From: Acidobacteriota bacterium
GTDB taxonomy: Bacteria > Acidobacteriota > Vicinamibacteria > Vicinamibacterales > UBA2999
DNA: 40,611 nt
Reading direction: 5' to 3'
NCBI GenBank assembly: GCA_016192845.1
Contig: JACPTI010000117.1
Span: 1-40,611, forward strand
In this document: piece after piece, positions 17,280 through 29,149 of the stretch
How positions within the stretch are numbered: position 1 is the first letter of the stretch
Layout: the number at the start of each line of letters is the position of its first letter
Notes under the pieces: generated by a model
Database searches by the model: none
Seen by the model: only the letters and a program-made list of their open reading frames with translations
What the model was told of the DNA's origin: nothing
Translations under genes and position numbers: made by a program

Positions 17280-17949
17280 TTACGCGCGCCCGACGAGCGC
17301 CAGGGCCCGCCGCTCGAGCGCTCTGAGCCGGATCTCGACCTCCGTTCGCCACCGCTCCAGATCGTCGTCTGCCGCATCCACGGGCACCTGCATCGGCTCG
17401 CCGACGACCAGCGCCACCGTGCTGAACGGTTTGGGAATCTGGGTGCGATCCCAGCTCCGGAGCGACCAGTGGCGCGACGCCTCGAGGTGAAACGGCAGGA
17501 CCGGATTGCCCGTCGTGCGGGCGAGCCAGAGGGCGCCGGGCTGCGCCACGAACGCCGGCCCGCGCGGACCGTCGAGCGTGAACCCGGCGGGCCTCCCCTG
17601 CTGCATGTCGCGCACGAGCTGCAGCATCGCCTTGCGCCCCCCGCGCGAGGTCGACCCGCGCGCCGTCGCGTAGCCGAAGCGCTCGATGATGCGCGCGATC
17701 CACTCACCGTCGAAGTTCTCACTCGTGATGACGACGATGCCGCGGCGGCGGAAGTAGAAGGCGGCGGGCAGGATGCGCCCATGCCAGAACGCCATCACCG
17801 GCTGCCGCCCGGCGGTGCGGATCGCCTCGAGGTGGTGCAGCCCCTCGACGCGCCAACGCAGCGTGTGGCCGAGCGCCGCAATCAGCGGATAGCCAAGCGC
17901 GGCGAGCGCGGCGACCTGGAAGCGCTTGAGCCGCGAGGCCCGCCAGTCC

Positions 17950-17960
<11 letters not shown>
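17280..17960 (-). CDS. DUF374 lysophospholipid acyltransferase family protein
   Basis: This 226-residue protein is of the acyltransferase type seen beside lipid A genes. It has a short hydrophobic N-terminal segment, FWHGRILPAAFYFRRRGIVV (HGR near residue 59), SENFDGEWIARIIERFGYATARGS, the SRGGRKAML segment and TLDGPRGPA, all typical of DUF374. Members are proposed to acylate lipid A or phospholipid intermediates at the inner membrane; the exact acceptor is unknown. The GTG start overlaps the end of the ETF-QO gene by 11 bases, so it is the last gene of the long minus-strand run. Confidence 0.85.
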
Positions 17961-20670
<2,710 letters not shown>

Positions 20671-20674
<4 letters not shown>

Positions 20675-21432
20675 AGCGCCCTCGCCTCTTCGCGCAGCCG
20701 CCGCACGAGCTCGCGGGCGGCCTCCTGAAGCGAGCCGCCGATGATCTGCGTCTGCTTGGTCCGCGACGGCAGCGCGAGCGAGACGATCTCCTGCACGGGC
20801 TGGAGGCCGGCTGGCAGCGGCACCCTACGGATCTCTTTCTTCTTGGCCGCCATGATCCCCTTCAGCGTTGCGTAGCGGAGCTGGTTGATGCCGCTCTGAA
20901 TGGTGAGCAGCGCCGGCAGCGGCATCGACACCCACTGGAACCAGCCGCCTTCGAGCTCGCGTTTGACGCGCACGCCCGGGGGCTGCACCTGGACCTCCAT
21001 GATGATCGTGGAGTGCGGGATCCCGAGCCGCTCGGCGAGGACGACGCCCGTCTGCGCGTGGCCCTGATCGTCGGACTGCAGTCCGGTCAGCACGAGGTCG
21101 AACTTCTCGTCCACCATGGCCGCCGCCAGCGCGGAGGCGCTCACGAACGCGTCGGCGGCGGCGAGCGACTCGTCGTCGACGTGGAGCGCGCGATCGGCGC
21201 CGCGCGCGAGCGCCTCGCGCAGCACCTGCTGCACGCGCGCCGGCCCGGCCGAACAGACGACGACCTCGCCGCCGTGCTTCTCGCGGAGGCGCAGCGCCTC
21301 CTCGAGCGCGTAGGCGTCCGGCTCGTTCATCTCGTAGCTAACGTCCTCGTCGCGGATCCACCGCTTGTCGTCGCGGATCCGGGGCTGCCACTCGCGGGTC
21401 GGGACCTGCTTGATGCAGACGGCGATTTTCAT
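20671..21432 (-). CDS. etfB: Electron transfer flavoprotein beta subunit
   Basis: This 253-residue ETF beta subunit binds the AMP that shapes the heterodimer. It has the CIKQVPTREW start, NEPDAYALEEALRLREKHGG, VLTGLQSDDQGHAQTGVVLAERLG (the ETF-beta signature region) and the late PLPALLTIQSGINQLRYATLKGIMAAKKKE segment. It is first in etfB-etfA-ETF-QO, downstream of fabF and separated from it by hairpin element E3. No Shine-Dalgarno site is visible between the element and the ATG. Confidence 0.95.
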
Positions 21433-21441
21433 CGATCACGT

Positions 21442-21527
21442 ACCACCGAGGCACCGAGACACCGAGGCAAATCAATCATATTTGTTTTTGTCTCGGTGGC
21501 TCGGTGGCTCGGTGGCTCGGTGTTCCG
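21442..21527. repeat. Tandem-word hairpin element E3 (CACCGAGG octads)
   Basis: The left arm 21442-21469 is three to four octads of the form accgaggc. The right arm 21490-21527 is about four octads tcggtggc. The loop is AT-rich (aatcaatcatatttgttttt), unusual for this genome. It separates fabF from etfB. The word is the same as in element E9 at 34405-34487, showing that some elements share sequence. Confidence 0.9.
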
Positions 21528-21549
21528 TCGGGGTGCTTCCTCGAAGCGC

Positions 21550-22791
21550 TCACCCTTCATACTTCTTGAACAGCAGCGCCGCGTTCGTGCCGCCGAAGCC
21601 GAACGAATTGGAGAGCGCATACCGGATCGCCCTGCGGCGGCTGGTATGCGGCACGTAGTCGAGGTCGCACTCCGTGTCAGGATTGTCGAGGTTGATCGTG
21701 GGCGGCATCTCCTGGTGGTGCACCGCGAGCGCCGTGATGCCCGCCTCCACCCCCCCGGCCGCGCCGAGCAGGTGCCCGGTCATCGACTTGGTCGAGGAGA
21801 TGGCGAGCGTCCGCGCGTGCTCGCCGAAGAGCCGCTTGATGGCGAGCGTCTCCAGCCGGTCGTTGTGGGGCGTCGACGTGCCGTGCGCGTTGATGTAATC
21901 CACCTCGTCCGGGCGGACGCGGGCCTTCTCGAGCGCCAGGCACATGACGCGCACCGCCCCGTCGCCGTCCTCCGACGGCGCGGTGATGTGATACGCGTCG
22001 GCCGACATGCCGTAGCCGACCAGCTCGGCATACATCGGGGCGCCGCGCCGCTGCGCCTGCTCGAGCTCCTCGAGCACGACGATCCCCGCCCCTTCCCCGA
22101 TGATGAAGCCGTCGCGGTCGCGGTCGAACGGCCGGCTGGCGCGCTGCGGCTCGTCGTTGCGGGTCGACAGCGCGCGGAGCGCCGCAAACCCGCCGACGCC
22201 CATCGGCGTAATCGCCGCCTCCGAACCGCCCGCGATCATCGCGTCGGCGTCGCCGCGGCGGATGATCTCGAACGAGTCGCCGATGGCGTGCGCCGAGGCG
22301 GAGCAGGCCGTGCAGGTGGCCGAGTTCGGGCCCTTGGCGCCGAAGCGGATCGACACCTGGCCGGCGGCCAGGTTGATGATCGCCGACGGAATGAAGAACG
22401 GCGAGATCCTCCGCGGGCCGCCCTCGATGAGCGCCCGGTGCTCGCGCTCGATCGTCGTGAATCCGCCGATGCCCGACGCGATGAAGACGCCGGTGCGCGG
22501 CGCGCGGTCCGGGGTGATCGTGAGGCGGGAATCGTCCATCGCGAACTGGGTCGCGGCGATGGCGTACTGGATGAAGACGTCCATCTTCTTGACGTCTTTC
22601 TTGTCGACGAACTGCAGGGGATCGAACCCGGTGACCTCTGCCGCGATCTGCGCGGCAAACCCGCTCGGGTCGAACTTTGTGATCCGTCCGACGCCGCTCC
22701 GGCCGGCCAGCAGCGCCTTCCAGTTTGCGCTGGTGCCGATGCCGAGCGACGACACCAGCCCGATGCCGGTGATAACGACCCGCCTGCTCAA
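21550..22791 (-). CDS. fabF: 3-oxoacyl-ACP synthase II (KAS II)
   Basis: This 413-residue condensing enzyme elongates acyl-ACP with malonyl-ACP. The catalytic Cys is in TACSASAHA near residue 164; the two His residues are in NAHGTSTPHND and SMTGHLLGAAGG, with the Lys of STKSMTGH. The start is a TTG 6 bases after the acpP stop. No ATG or GTG lies near the conserved VVITGIGLVSSLG start, so TTG is the only reasonable choice. It belongs to the plsX-fabD-fabG-acpP-fabF cluster. Confidence 0.96.
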   Translation of the reverse strand: MSRRVVITGIGLVSSLGIGTSANWKALLAGRSGVGRITKFDPSGFAAQIAAEVTGFDPLQFVDKKDVKKMDVFIQYAIAATQFAMDDSRLTITPDRAPRTGVFIASGIGGFTTIEREHRALIEGGPRRISPFFIPSAIINLAAGQVSIRFGAKGPNSATCTACSASAHAIGDSFEIIRRGDADAMIAGGSEAAITPMGVGGFAALRALSTRNDEPQRASRPFDRDRDGFIIGEGAGIVVLEELEQAQRRGAPMYAELVGYGMSADAYHITAPSEDGDGAVRVMCLALEKARVRPDEVDYINAHGTSTPHNDRLETLAIKRLFGEHARTLAISSTKSMTGHLLGAAGGVEAGITALAVHHQEMPPTINLDNPDTECDLDYVPHTSRRRAIRYALSNSFGFGGTNAALLFKKYEG

Positions 22792-22797
22792 ACCGGG

Positions 22798-23040
22798 CTA
22801 CTTCTTTCCTTTGGCGTGAGCGTCGATATAGTCGATCGCTTCCTTCACGCGGGTAATCTTCTCGGCGTCCTCATCGGGAATCTCGATCCCGAACTCCTCC
22901 TCGAACGCCATGACGAGCTCCACCGTGTCCAGCGAGTCGGCACCGAGGTCGTCGACGAAGGACGCATCAGGCGTCACTTCTTCCTCGTCCACGCCGAGCT
23001 GTTCCACGATGATGCTCTTCACCTTGTCTGCAACCGCCAT
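22798..23040 (-). CDS. acpP: Acyl carrier protein
   Basis: This 80-residue acidic carrier has the phosphopantetheine attachment serine in GADSLD (Ser36) and the usual helix II ([19 protein letters not shown]). The start is the ATG at 23040, with GGAGG (23049-23045) 4 bases upstream; an open extension to 23178 would translate repeat element E4 and is rejected. It carries intermediates for FabF, FabG, FabD, FabZ-LpxA and PlsX, all in this window. Confidence 0.97.
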   Translation of the reverse strand: MAVADKVKSIIVEQLGVDEEEVTPDASFVDDLGADSLDTVELVMAFEEEFGIEIPDEDAEKITRVKEAIDYIDAHAKGKK

Positions 23041-23050
23041 CACGCCTCCA

Positions 23051-23118
23051 GTCGGTTGGTAGTTGGTGGTTGGTAGTTGGTGGTTGCCACGAACCACCAA
23101 CCACGAACCACCAACCGA
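23051..23118. repeat. Tandem-word hairpin element E4 (GGTTGGT heptads)
   Basis: The left arm 23051-23086 alternates the heptads agttggt and ggttggt. The right arm 23091-23118 is the complement (accaacc, acgaacc). The loop is only a few bases, so nearly the whole gap between the fabG stop (23120) and the acpP ribosome site forms one stem. The acpP Shine-Dalgarno site is left outside the stem. Confidence 0.92.
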
Positions 23119-23119
23119 T

Positions 23120-23860
23120 TCACATGTACATCCCGCCGTTGACGGCCAGGACTTGCCCAGTAATATACGACGCCTCATCCGAGGCGAGAAAGCAGACGGC
23201 CGCCGCCACGTCGGCCGTCTCGCCGAGCCGCCCGAGCGGGATCTGCGCGGCCCAGTCGCCCTGGACCTTCGCGGTGAGCGCGCGCGTCATGTCCGTCTCG
23301 ATCAACCCGGGCGCGACGACGTTGACCGTGATGTTCCGCGAGGCGACCTCGCGCGCCAGCGCCTTGCTGAACCCGATCAGGCCCGCCTTCGAGGCCGCGT
23401 AGTTCGCCTGGCCGGCATTCCCCGTCTGCCCGACGACCGAGCTGATGCTGACGATCCGGCCGCTGCGCTGCTTGATCATCGGCCTGAGGACCGCCTGCGC
23501 GCAGACGTAGGCGGCCGTCAGGTTGGTCGCGATCACCTGATCCCATTCCTCACGCTTCATCCGCAGCAGCAGCTGGTCGCGCGCGATCCCGGCGTTGTTC
23601 ACCAGGATGTCGATCCGGCCGTGGCGCTCGAGGGCGCCGGCGACCATCGCCTCGACGGCGCCCGTGTCGGTCACATCGACCGCCGCCGGTTCCGCGCGCC
23701 CGCCCTCGGCCCGGATGGCCGCCACCGTCTCGCCGGCATGATCGCCGCGGGCCGCTGCGACGACATGTGCGCCGCGCGCGGCGAGGAGCGTCGCCACCGC
23801 ACGCCCGATGCCGCGCGACGCGCCGGTCACGATGGCCACCTTACCGGACAGGTCGAACAT
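23120..23860 (-). CDS. fabG: 3-oxoacyl-ACP reductase
   Basis: This 246-residue short-chain dehydrogenase performs the NADPH-dependent reduction of 3-oxoacyl-ACP. It has TGASRGIG (cofactor loop), NNAG, the catalytic Ser in [14 protein letters not shown] and Tyr-x-x-x-Lys in YAASK. The ATG at 23860 starts exactly at the family N-terminus ([15 protein letters not shown]); the longer frame to 23911 would translate repeat element E5. No Shine-Dalgarno site is seen between E5 and the ATG. Confidence 0.96.
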   Translation of the reverse strand: MFDLSGKVAIVTGASRGIGRAVATLLAARGAHVVAAARGDHAGETVAAIRAEGGRAEPAAVDVTDTGAVEAMVAGALERHGRIDILVNNAGIARDQLLLRMKREEWDQVIATNLTAAYVCAQAVLRPMIKQRSGRIVSISSVVGQTGNAGQANYAASKAGLIGFSKALAREVASRNITVNVVAPGLIETDMTRALTAKVQGDWAAQIPLGRLGETADVAAAVCFLASDEASYITGQVLAVNGGMYM

Positions 23861-23866
23861 GAAGCT

Positions 23867-23964
23867 GAAAGTCAAAGGTGCAAAGTGTAAAGTGCAAAGT
23901 AAGCGGGGCAAGTACTTGCCACCTGTACCTTACTTTCCGCTTTGCACTTTTCACTTTGCACTTG
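23867..23964. repeat. Tandem-word hairpin element E5 (GTGCAAA heptads)
   Basis: The left arm 23871-23905 is gtcaaag, gtgcaaa, gtgtaaa, gtgcaaa and a variant. The right arm 23929-23964 is the complement (actttgc, acttttc). The tip is a perfect 14-bp palindrome, ggcaagtacttgcc (23907-23920). The right arm enters the fabD reading frame: the last fabD codons and its TGA stop (Ala-Ser-Ala-Lys-stop) are made of repeat units. Confidence 0.93.
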
Positions 23965-24907
23965 CGAGAATCTCCGCCAGATCGTCGGACTCCGCAAACG
24001 CCAGAATCCGGGCATCCCGGTGGATCTTCTTCACCAGTCCGCCGAGCACGCGCCCCGGGCCCACCTCAACATACGTGGTGACGCCCTCCGACGCAAGACG
24101 CCGCACGACGTCCTCCCACAGCACCGGCGCGGACACCTGACGCACCAGCGCGTCGATGGCGGCGCGCGCGTCCCTCTTCGGCTGCGCGTCGACGTTGGCG
24201 ACGATCGGCACGCGCGGGTCGCGCACGGCGAGCGCGCGCAGCTCCGGCTCGAGCCGCGCCTCCGCCGGCTGCATCAGCGCGCAGTGGAACGGTGCGCTGA
24301 CCGCCAGCGGCACCACGCGCTTGGCGCCGAGCGCCTTCGCGCGCGCTCCCGCGCGCTCGACCGCGGCGGCGGCGCCCGCGATCACGATCTGCCCCGGACC
24401 GTTGATGTTGGCGGGACTCACGGCGTCGCCGCCCGCCGCTTCCTCGCACGCGCGGCCCACCTCGGCGGCATCCAGGCCGAGAATGGCCGCCATGGCGCCC
24501 CGGCCGGGCGGCACCGCCTCCTGCATGTAGCGGCCGCGGCGTCGCACGATGCCGACGGCGTCGGCAAAGGCGAACGTGCCGGCGGCCACGTTGGCCGAGT
24601 ACTCCCCCAGGCTGTGGCCTGCGACGAAGTGCGGACGGACGCCGCGCGCCTCGAGGACACGGGCGGCGGCGATGCTGACGGCAAGGATCGCTGGCTGGGT
24701 ATGCTCGGTAAGCGTCAGCTGATCCTCGGGCCCCTCGAAGCAGAGCTGCCGCAGCGAGCGGCCCGGACCGGGCGTCCCGTCCGCGGCGGCGGCAAACGCC
24801 GTGTCGGCCTCGGTGAAGGCGGCGCGCGCCTCGGCAAACGCCTCGGCCAGCGCCTTGCCCATGCCGACGGTCTGCGAACCCTGGCCTGGAAAGATGAACG
24901 CGATCAT
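23951..24907 (-). CDS. fabD: Malonyl-CoA:ACP transacylase
   Basis: This 318-residue enzyme moves malonyl from CoA to ACP. It has FPGQGSQ (residues 6-12), the nucleophile motif GHSLGEYSA (Ser99) and the catalytic His region APFHCALMQPA; VGPGRVLGGLVKKI closes the fold. It overlaps plsX by 4 bases (ATGA). The C-terminal ASAK and stop codon lie inside repeat element E5, so the original end has probably been replaced. fabH, often between plsX and fabD, is absent. Confidence 0.96.
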   Translation of the reverse strand: MIAFIFPGQGSQTVGMGKALAEAFAEARAAFTEADTAFAAAADGTPGPGRSLRQLCFEGPEDQLTLTEHTQPAILAVSIAAARVLEARGVRPHFVAGHSLGEYSANVAAGTFAFADAVGIVRRRGRYMQEAVPPGRGAMAAILGLDAAEVGRACEEAAGGDAVSPANINGPGQIVIAGAAAAVERAGARAKALGAKRVVPLAVSAPFHCALMQPAEARLEPELRALAVRDPRVPIVANVDAQPKRDARAAIDALVRQVSAPVLWEDVVRRLASEGVTTYVEVGPGRVLGGLVKKIHRDARILAFAESDDLAEILASAK

Positions 24908-25914
24908 CGGTCGGCCACCGCGGCGGTGGCGATGTCGTGCTCGACGCGCCGGAGGAAGTCGCTCGTCGCGAACCGATGCGCCACGGCAATCGCATTCCGG
25001 ACCGCCTTGGCCGACGAGCGGCCGTGGCCAACGATCGCCAGCTGCGCGACGCCGAGCAGCGGCGCGCCGCCGTACTCGGAATAGTCGACGCGGCGGCGGA
25101 ATCGCCGGAACGCGCGGCGTGACAGCAGGTACCCCACATGACTCGAGAAGGTCCCCTTCAGCTCGTCGCCGAGCAGCGTCTCCACCGCGTCCACCAGTCC
25201 CTCGCTCGTCTTGAGCACGACGTTGCCGGTAAAGCCGTCGCAGACGACGACGTCCGCGATGCCGCTGTAGATTTCGCGTCCCTCGACGTTGCCGATGAAG
25301 TTCACCGGCGACGCCTTGAGCAGCCGGTGCGCCTCGCGCGTCAGCTCGTTGCCCTTGGTTTCCTCCTCGCCACTCGACAGCAGGCCGACGCGGGGACGGT
25401 CGATGCCGAGGGCCACGCGCGCGTAGACGCTGCCCATGACGGCAAACTGCAGAAGGTGCTGCGGGCGGCAGTCGACGTTGGCACCGGCGTCGAGCAGCAC
25501 TGCCGGGCGGGCGCGCGTCGGGATGGTGGTGGCCAGCGCCGGGCGATCGACGCCCGGAATCATCCCGAACGCGGCATGCGCCGCCAGCACCGTCGCGCCG
25601 GTGTGGCCGGCGCTGAACAGGGCGGCCGCCTCCCGCCGCGCCACCAGATCGGCGGCGACACGGATCGACGCGCGCGGCTTGCGCCGGAGCGCCGCGGCGG
25701 CCGCCTCGGCCATCTCCACGGCCTCGGGCGCCTCGACGATCTCCAGTCCGAGCGCGCGCCAGTCCGGATGCGACGCGAGCGCCTCCTGGAGCACGGAGGT
25801 CGGCCCGACGAGCGCAATCCGAACGGCAAGATGGCGCGCGGCGGAGGCCGCCCCGTCGACGACGGCCGACGGCGCATGGTCGCCGCCCATGGCGTCGACG
25901 GCGATGCGGATCAT
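24904..25914 (-). CDS. plsX: Phosphate acyltransferase PlsX
   Basis: This 336-residue enzyme converts acyl-ACP to acyl-phosphate, the donor for phospholipid synthesis. It opens with IAVDAMGGDHAPSAVVDGA and has the conserved FSAGHTGATVLAAHAAFGMIPGVDRPALA region (SAGNTGA-like), LLDAGANVDCRPQHLLQFAVMGSVYA and VVCDGFTGNVVLKTSEG. It follows rpmF across the largest repeat element (E6) and overlaps fabD. The order yceD-rpmF-plsX-fabD-fabG-acpP-fabF is a classic bacterial lipid cluster. Confidence 0.97.
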   Translation of the reverse strand: MIRIAVDAMGGDHAPSAVVDGAASAARHLAVRIALVGPTSVLQEALASHPDWRALGLEIVEAPEAVEMAEAAAAALRRKPRASIRVAADLVARREAAALFSAGHTGATVLAAHAAFGMIPGVDRPALATTIPTRARPAVLLDAGANVDCRPQHLLQFAVMGSVYARVALGIDRPRVGLLSSGEEETKGNELTREAHRLLKASPVNFIGNVEGREIYSGIADVVVCDGFTGNVVLKTSEGLVDAVETLLGDELKGTFSSHVGYLLSRRAFRRFRRRVDYSEYGGAPLLGVAQLAIVGHGRSSAKAVRNAIAVAHRFATSDFLRRVEHDIATAAVADR

Positions 25915-25918
25915 CCGA

Positions 25919-26161
25919 TCAAGTCACAAGTCACAAGTCACAAGTCACAAATCAGAAGTCACAAGTCACAAGTCACAAGTCACAAATCAGAAGTCACAAG
26001 CACAAGTCACAAGTCACAAGTCACAAGTCACAAATCAGAATCACAAATCAGAAGTCACAAATCAGAAGTCACCAGTCACCAGTCAGAAGTCACAGGTCGC
26101 AAATGACTCGAGATTGTGACTGTGATTTGTGACTTGTGACTTGTGACTTGTGCCTTGTGAT
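25919..26161. repeat. Tandem-word hairpin element E6, largest (CACAAGT heptads)
   Basis: About 240 bases lie between the rpmF stop and the plsX start. The left arm (about 25921-26106) has some 25 units of cacaagt with variants cacaaat, cagaagt and caccagt and a few indels, and a higher-order block of four units is itself repeated. The right arm (26114-26161) has about seven complementary units (ttgtgac). The arms are unequal, so the left array has expanded further than the right or the right has shrunk. It is not CRISPR: there are no unique spacers. Confidence 0.95.
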
Positions 26162-26344
26162 TTACTCCTCGTCGACGGGCCGGACCTGCCGCTCGCGGTA
26201 GTACCCGCAGTGCGGGCACACGCGATGCGGGGCCTTGGGTTCGTGGCACTGAGGACACAGACCGGTGGTCGCCGCGCGCAGCGCGTCGTGCGTGCGGCGC
26301 TTGGCCGTCCGTGCCTTGGAATGTCGGCGTTTTGGGTTTGGCAT
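26162..26344 (-). CDS. rpmF: 50S ribosomal protein L32
   Basis: This 60-residue L32 has the conserved MPNPKRRHSKARTAKRRTHD N-terminus. It carries two CxxC pairs (CPQC, CPHC), making it the zinc-binding type. It sits 3 bases after yceD and upstream of plsX, the common arrangement. Its TAA stop abuts repeat element E6. Confidence 0.97.
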   Translation of the reverse strand: MPNPKRRHSKARTAKRRTHDALRAATTGLCPQCHEPKAPHRVCPHCGYYRERQVRPVDEE

Positions 26345-26347
26345 AAG

Positions 26348-26878
26348 TCAGCGATCCGAACGATCGAATTTCAGCGCCTTGAGCGCCGCGAGCCGCGAGT
26401 CCTCCCACGTGGACGGGCAGGCGCACGCGGCCGTATTCAGGTTCGCGCCGCAGTGCGGGCAGAGCCCCCGGCAGTCGTCGCGGCACAGCGGCTTCATCGG
26501 CAGCGCCAGATAGAACTGCTCGCGCAGCAGCTCGTTCAGATCGATGCGATCCTCGCGGTAGTAGCTGGTGTCGAAATCCTCGTCCGCGACCTCCCGCTCC
26601 GGCTCGGTCGCCATGGCCGAGGCGGGCAGGTAGCGCAGGTCGAACGGCGCGTCCACGGTGATCCGATACGCATCGAGACAGCGGCTGCAGGAGAGCTCGA
26701 TCTCGGCGTTGACGGTCCCGACCAGCCGGAACTTGTCCTTGTCCTTGTGAATGTCGAAGGCCAGCTCGACCGGCGACACCACACGGTAGGCGTCGCCCTC
26801 GTCTCCAACTTCCGGGGCGGAAAACGTGCGGGCGAAGCGGTCGAGCGGCTGCCGGTAGCGCGTCAGGTCAAGCAACAT
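26348..26878 (-). CDS. yceD: YceD/DUF177 family protein
   Basis: This 176-residue protein precedes rpmF in most bacteria. The ATG at 26878 gives the usual MLLDLTRYRQPLDRFARTF start; a longer frame to 26923 runs inside dgt. Typical parts are IELSCSRCLDAYRI, acidic middle regions, IDLNELLREQFYLALPMKPLC and the C-terminal cysteine set CRGLCPHCGANLN. YceD proteins are linked to rRNA/ribosome maturation, but the biochemical role is unclear. A TATAAT lies 10 bases before the ATG, so the message may be leaderless. Confidence 0.88.
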   Translation of the reverse strand: MLLDLTRYRQPLDRFARTFSAPEVGDEGDAYRVVSPVELAFDIHKDKDKFRLVGTVNAEIELSCSRCLDAYRITVDAPFDLRYLPASAMATEPEREVADEDFDTSYYREDRIDLNELLREQFYLALPMKPLCRDDCRGLCPHCGANLNTAACACPSTWEDSRLAALKALKFDRSDR

Positions 26879-26888
26879 TGAACCGCTA

Positions 26889-26894
26889 ATTATA
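26889..26894 (-). promoter_or_regulatory. TATAAT -10 box close to the yceD start (possible leaderless promoter)
   Basis: A perfect TATAAT on the minus strand overlaps the dgt stop codon and ends 10 bases before the yceD ATG. With a start point about 7 bases downstream the leader would be only a few bases. No Shine-Dalgarno or clear -35 box is seen. A very similar arrangement precedes the TonB-like gene (31562-31567). Confidence 0.4.
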
Positions 26895-27948
26895 GCTGAT
26901 TCCACGAGATAGGGCCGATCCACGGCTTCGGGATGAACAGCCGCTCGTACAGCGTCACCGCGAAGCGATCGGTCATGCCGGCCAGAAAATCCTTGGCCGC
27001 CGTGTCGAGCCCGTCCGTGTCGATGATGCGGCGGTCGAGCAGTCCGTCCGGCCGCTCCCGGACTTTCTCCCAGAGTCCGGTCAGGATGCCGCTCGCCTTC
27101 TTGAACTCGCCGGTCGCGACGTCGTTCTCGTACACCGCCTCGAACAGAAAGCTCCGCATCGCCAGCGTCGCCCGCAGCACGTCGTCGCTCATCCGGATCC
27201 CCTGGAGCCCGCCGCGCTGCGTCTCCGTGACCACGTCCTTCACCATGCGCGCGATGCGCGCGGACGAGGTGGCGCCGAGCACCTCGACCGCCGCCTTGGG
27301 CAGATCCGCCGCCTTCAGCATCCCGGCCCGCACCGCATCGTCGATGTCGTGATTCACGTACGCGATGAGATCGGCGACCCGGATGATCTGCCCCTCCAGG
27401 GTCGCGGCCCGTTTGGAGGCGTCGACGCCTACCGGCGAGCCCTCTTTGCCCTTCGAGTGCCGCGCGATGCCGTCGCGCACCTCCCAGGTCAGGTTGAGGC
27501 CGCGGCCGTCGTTCTCCAGCACGTCGACAATGCGCAGACTCTGCTCGTAGTGGTTGAAGCCGCCCGGGATCAGCGAGTCGAGCACGCGCTCGCCGGTGTG
27601 GCCGAACGGCGTGTGACCGAGGTCGTGCCCGAGGGCGATCGCTTCGGTGAGCTCCTCGTGCAGGCGGAGCACCTTTGCAATCGTCCGCGCGATCTGCGAC
27701 ACCTCGAGCGTATGCGTGAGGCGGGTCCGGTAGTGGTCGCCTGCCGGCGCAAAGAACACCTGGGTCTTGTGCTTCAGCCGCCGGAACGCCTTGCTGTGGA
27801 TGATGCGGTCGCGGTCGTGCTGGAAGGCCGGCCGCACGTCGTCTTCGGGCTCCGGGCGGAGGCGCCCGCGCGAATCGGCGCTCTTGGCGGCCTGCGGCGC
27901 CAGCATCTCGCGCTCGCGCTGCTCGAGGACCTCACGGATGCTCGACAA
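26890..27948 (-). CDS. dgt: Deoxyguanosinetriphosphate triphosphohydrolase-like protein (dNTPase)
   Basis: This 352-residue HD-domain hydrolase converts dNTP to deoxynucleoside and triphosphate. It has [40 protein letters not shown] (metal His) and [19 protein letters not shown] (HD pair). The start is a TTG at 27948, supported by GGAGG (27959-27955) 6 bases upstream; an ATG at 27906 would remove conserved N-terminal residues. It overlaps the end of deoB by 17 bases, linking two nucleotide-metabolism genes. Confidence 0.93.
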   Translation of the reverse strand: MSSIREVLEQREREMLAPQAAKSADSRGRLRPEPEDDVRPAFQHDRDRIIHSKAFRRLKHKTQVFFAPAGDHYRTRLTHTLEVSQIARTIAKVLRLHEELTEAIALGHDLGHTPFGHTGERVLDSLIPGGFNHYEQSLRIVDVLENDGRGLNLTWEVRDGIARHSKGKEGSPVGVDASKRAATLEGQIIRVADLIAYVNHDIDDAVRAGMLKAADLPKAAVEVLGATSSARIARMVKDVVTETQRGGLQGIRMSDDVLRATLAMRSFLFEAVYENDVATGEFKKASGILTGLWEKVRERPDGLLDRRIIDTDGLDTAAKDFLAGMTDRFAVTLYERLFIPKPWIGPISWNQL

Positions 27949-29149
27949 CCGGCTCCTCCAGGATCTCGCCGAGGAAGCTCGACCCGTACGCCAGGCGCGC
28001 GACGCCGAAGTTCTCGGCGAGCGTCTGACCGAGGTCGGCGAAGGTGGAGCGGGTGCCGATGTCGGCGCCCGCCCGCACGCGCGGCCCGGTCAGCAGAATC
28101 GGCACATACTCCCGCGAGTGATCGGTGCTCGGCGTGGTGGGATCGTTGCCGTGGTCGGCGGTGACGACGAACAGATCGCCCGCGCCAAGCGCGGCCGTGA
28201 GGCGCCCCAGCGCCGCATCGACCCGCTCGAGGTTCGCGGCATAGCCCGCCACGTCGTTGCGATGGCCGTAAACCGTGTCGAAGTCCACGAGATTGGCGAA
28301 GATGAGACCCGGGGTCCCCTCCGCCATCGCCGCGGCCACCTTCTCGAGCCCGTCGGCGTCGCCCCGGGTCGGCACCGTGCGCCCGATGCCGCGGCCCGCA
28401 AACAAGTCGGTGATCTTGCCGATGGCCACGACGGGAACGCCGGAGGCGGTCAGCCGGTCCAGAAGCGTTTCGCCGCGCGGCTCGAGGGCGTAGTCATGGC
28501 GGTTGGCGGTGCGGGTAAACGCGCCCGGAGGCCCCACAAAGGGGCGCGCGATGACGCGGCCCACGCCCATGCCGCGGCAAACGAGGTCGAACGCGATTTC
28601 GCAGTTACGGTACTGCTCCGCGAGCGGGATGACGTCCTCGTGCGCGGCAATCTGGAACACGCTGTCTGCCGACGTATAGACGATCGGCCTGCCCGTCCGG
28701 AGGTGCTCGGCACCGAGCCGGTCGATGATTTCGGTGCCAGACGCCACGACGTTGCCCAGCGTGCCGCGCCCGATCCGGCGCTCGAACTCGGAAACCACGT
28801 CGGGCGGGAAACCGGCCGGAAACGTGGGAAACGGCCGATCGAGCACGAGGCCCATCAGCTCCCAGTGCCCGGTCACGGAGTCCTTGCCTGCCGAGGCCTC
28901 CGCCATCCGCCCGTAGGCGGCTCGAGGCGCCGCCGACGCGTCGCCCTCGAGCCTCACCAGCCGACCCAGGCCGAGCGAGCGGAGCGCCGGCAGTCGCAGG
29001 GGCACTTGCTTCGCGATGTTGCCGAGCGTGTGGCTTCCCTCGTCGCCGTACGCGGCCGCGTCGGGAAGCGCCCCGATGCCGACGCTGTCGAGGACGATCA
29101 CGACGACGCGCGTGAACCAGCCTCGGGCTCTGCTCTTGACGTCCGTCAT
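27932..29149 (-). CDS. deoB: Phosphopentomutase
   Basis: This 405-residue member of the alkaline-phosphatase superfamily interconverts (deoxy)ribose 1- and 5-phosphate for nucleoside salvage. It has the metal-binding [20 protein letters not shown] start, [21 protein letters not shown] (phosphoacceptor region), [15 protein letters not shown], and [26 protein letters not shown] (metal Asp/His). The length is normal. The abnormal miaA frame overlaps its first 545 bases in another frame; deoB itself is intact. Confidence 0.96.
   Translation of the reverse strand: MTDVKSRARGWFTRVVVIVLDSVGIGALPDAAAYGDEGSHTLGNIAKQVPLRLPALRSLGLGRLVRLEGDASAAPRAAYGRMAEASAGKDSVTGHWELMGLVLDRPFPTFPAGFPPDVVSEFERRIGRGTLGNVVASGTEIIDRLGAEHLRTGRPIVYTSADSVFQIAAHEDVIPLAEQYRNCEIAFDLVCRGMGVGRVIARPFVGPPGAFTRTANRHDYALEPRGETLLDRLTASGVPVVAIGKITDLFAGRGIGRTVPTRGDADGLEKVAAAMAEGTPGLIFANLVDFDTVYGHRNDVAGYAANLERVDAALGRLTAALGAGDLFVVTADHGNDPTTPSTDHSREYVPILLTGPRVRAGADIGTRSTFADLGQTLAENFGVARLAYGSSFLGEILEEPVVEHP

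Noticed and set aside
25919..26161. CRISPR array
   Set aside because: Units are 7 bases long, contiguous and without unique spacers; no cas genes are nearby.
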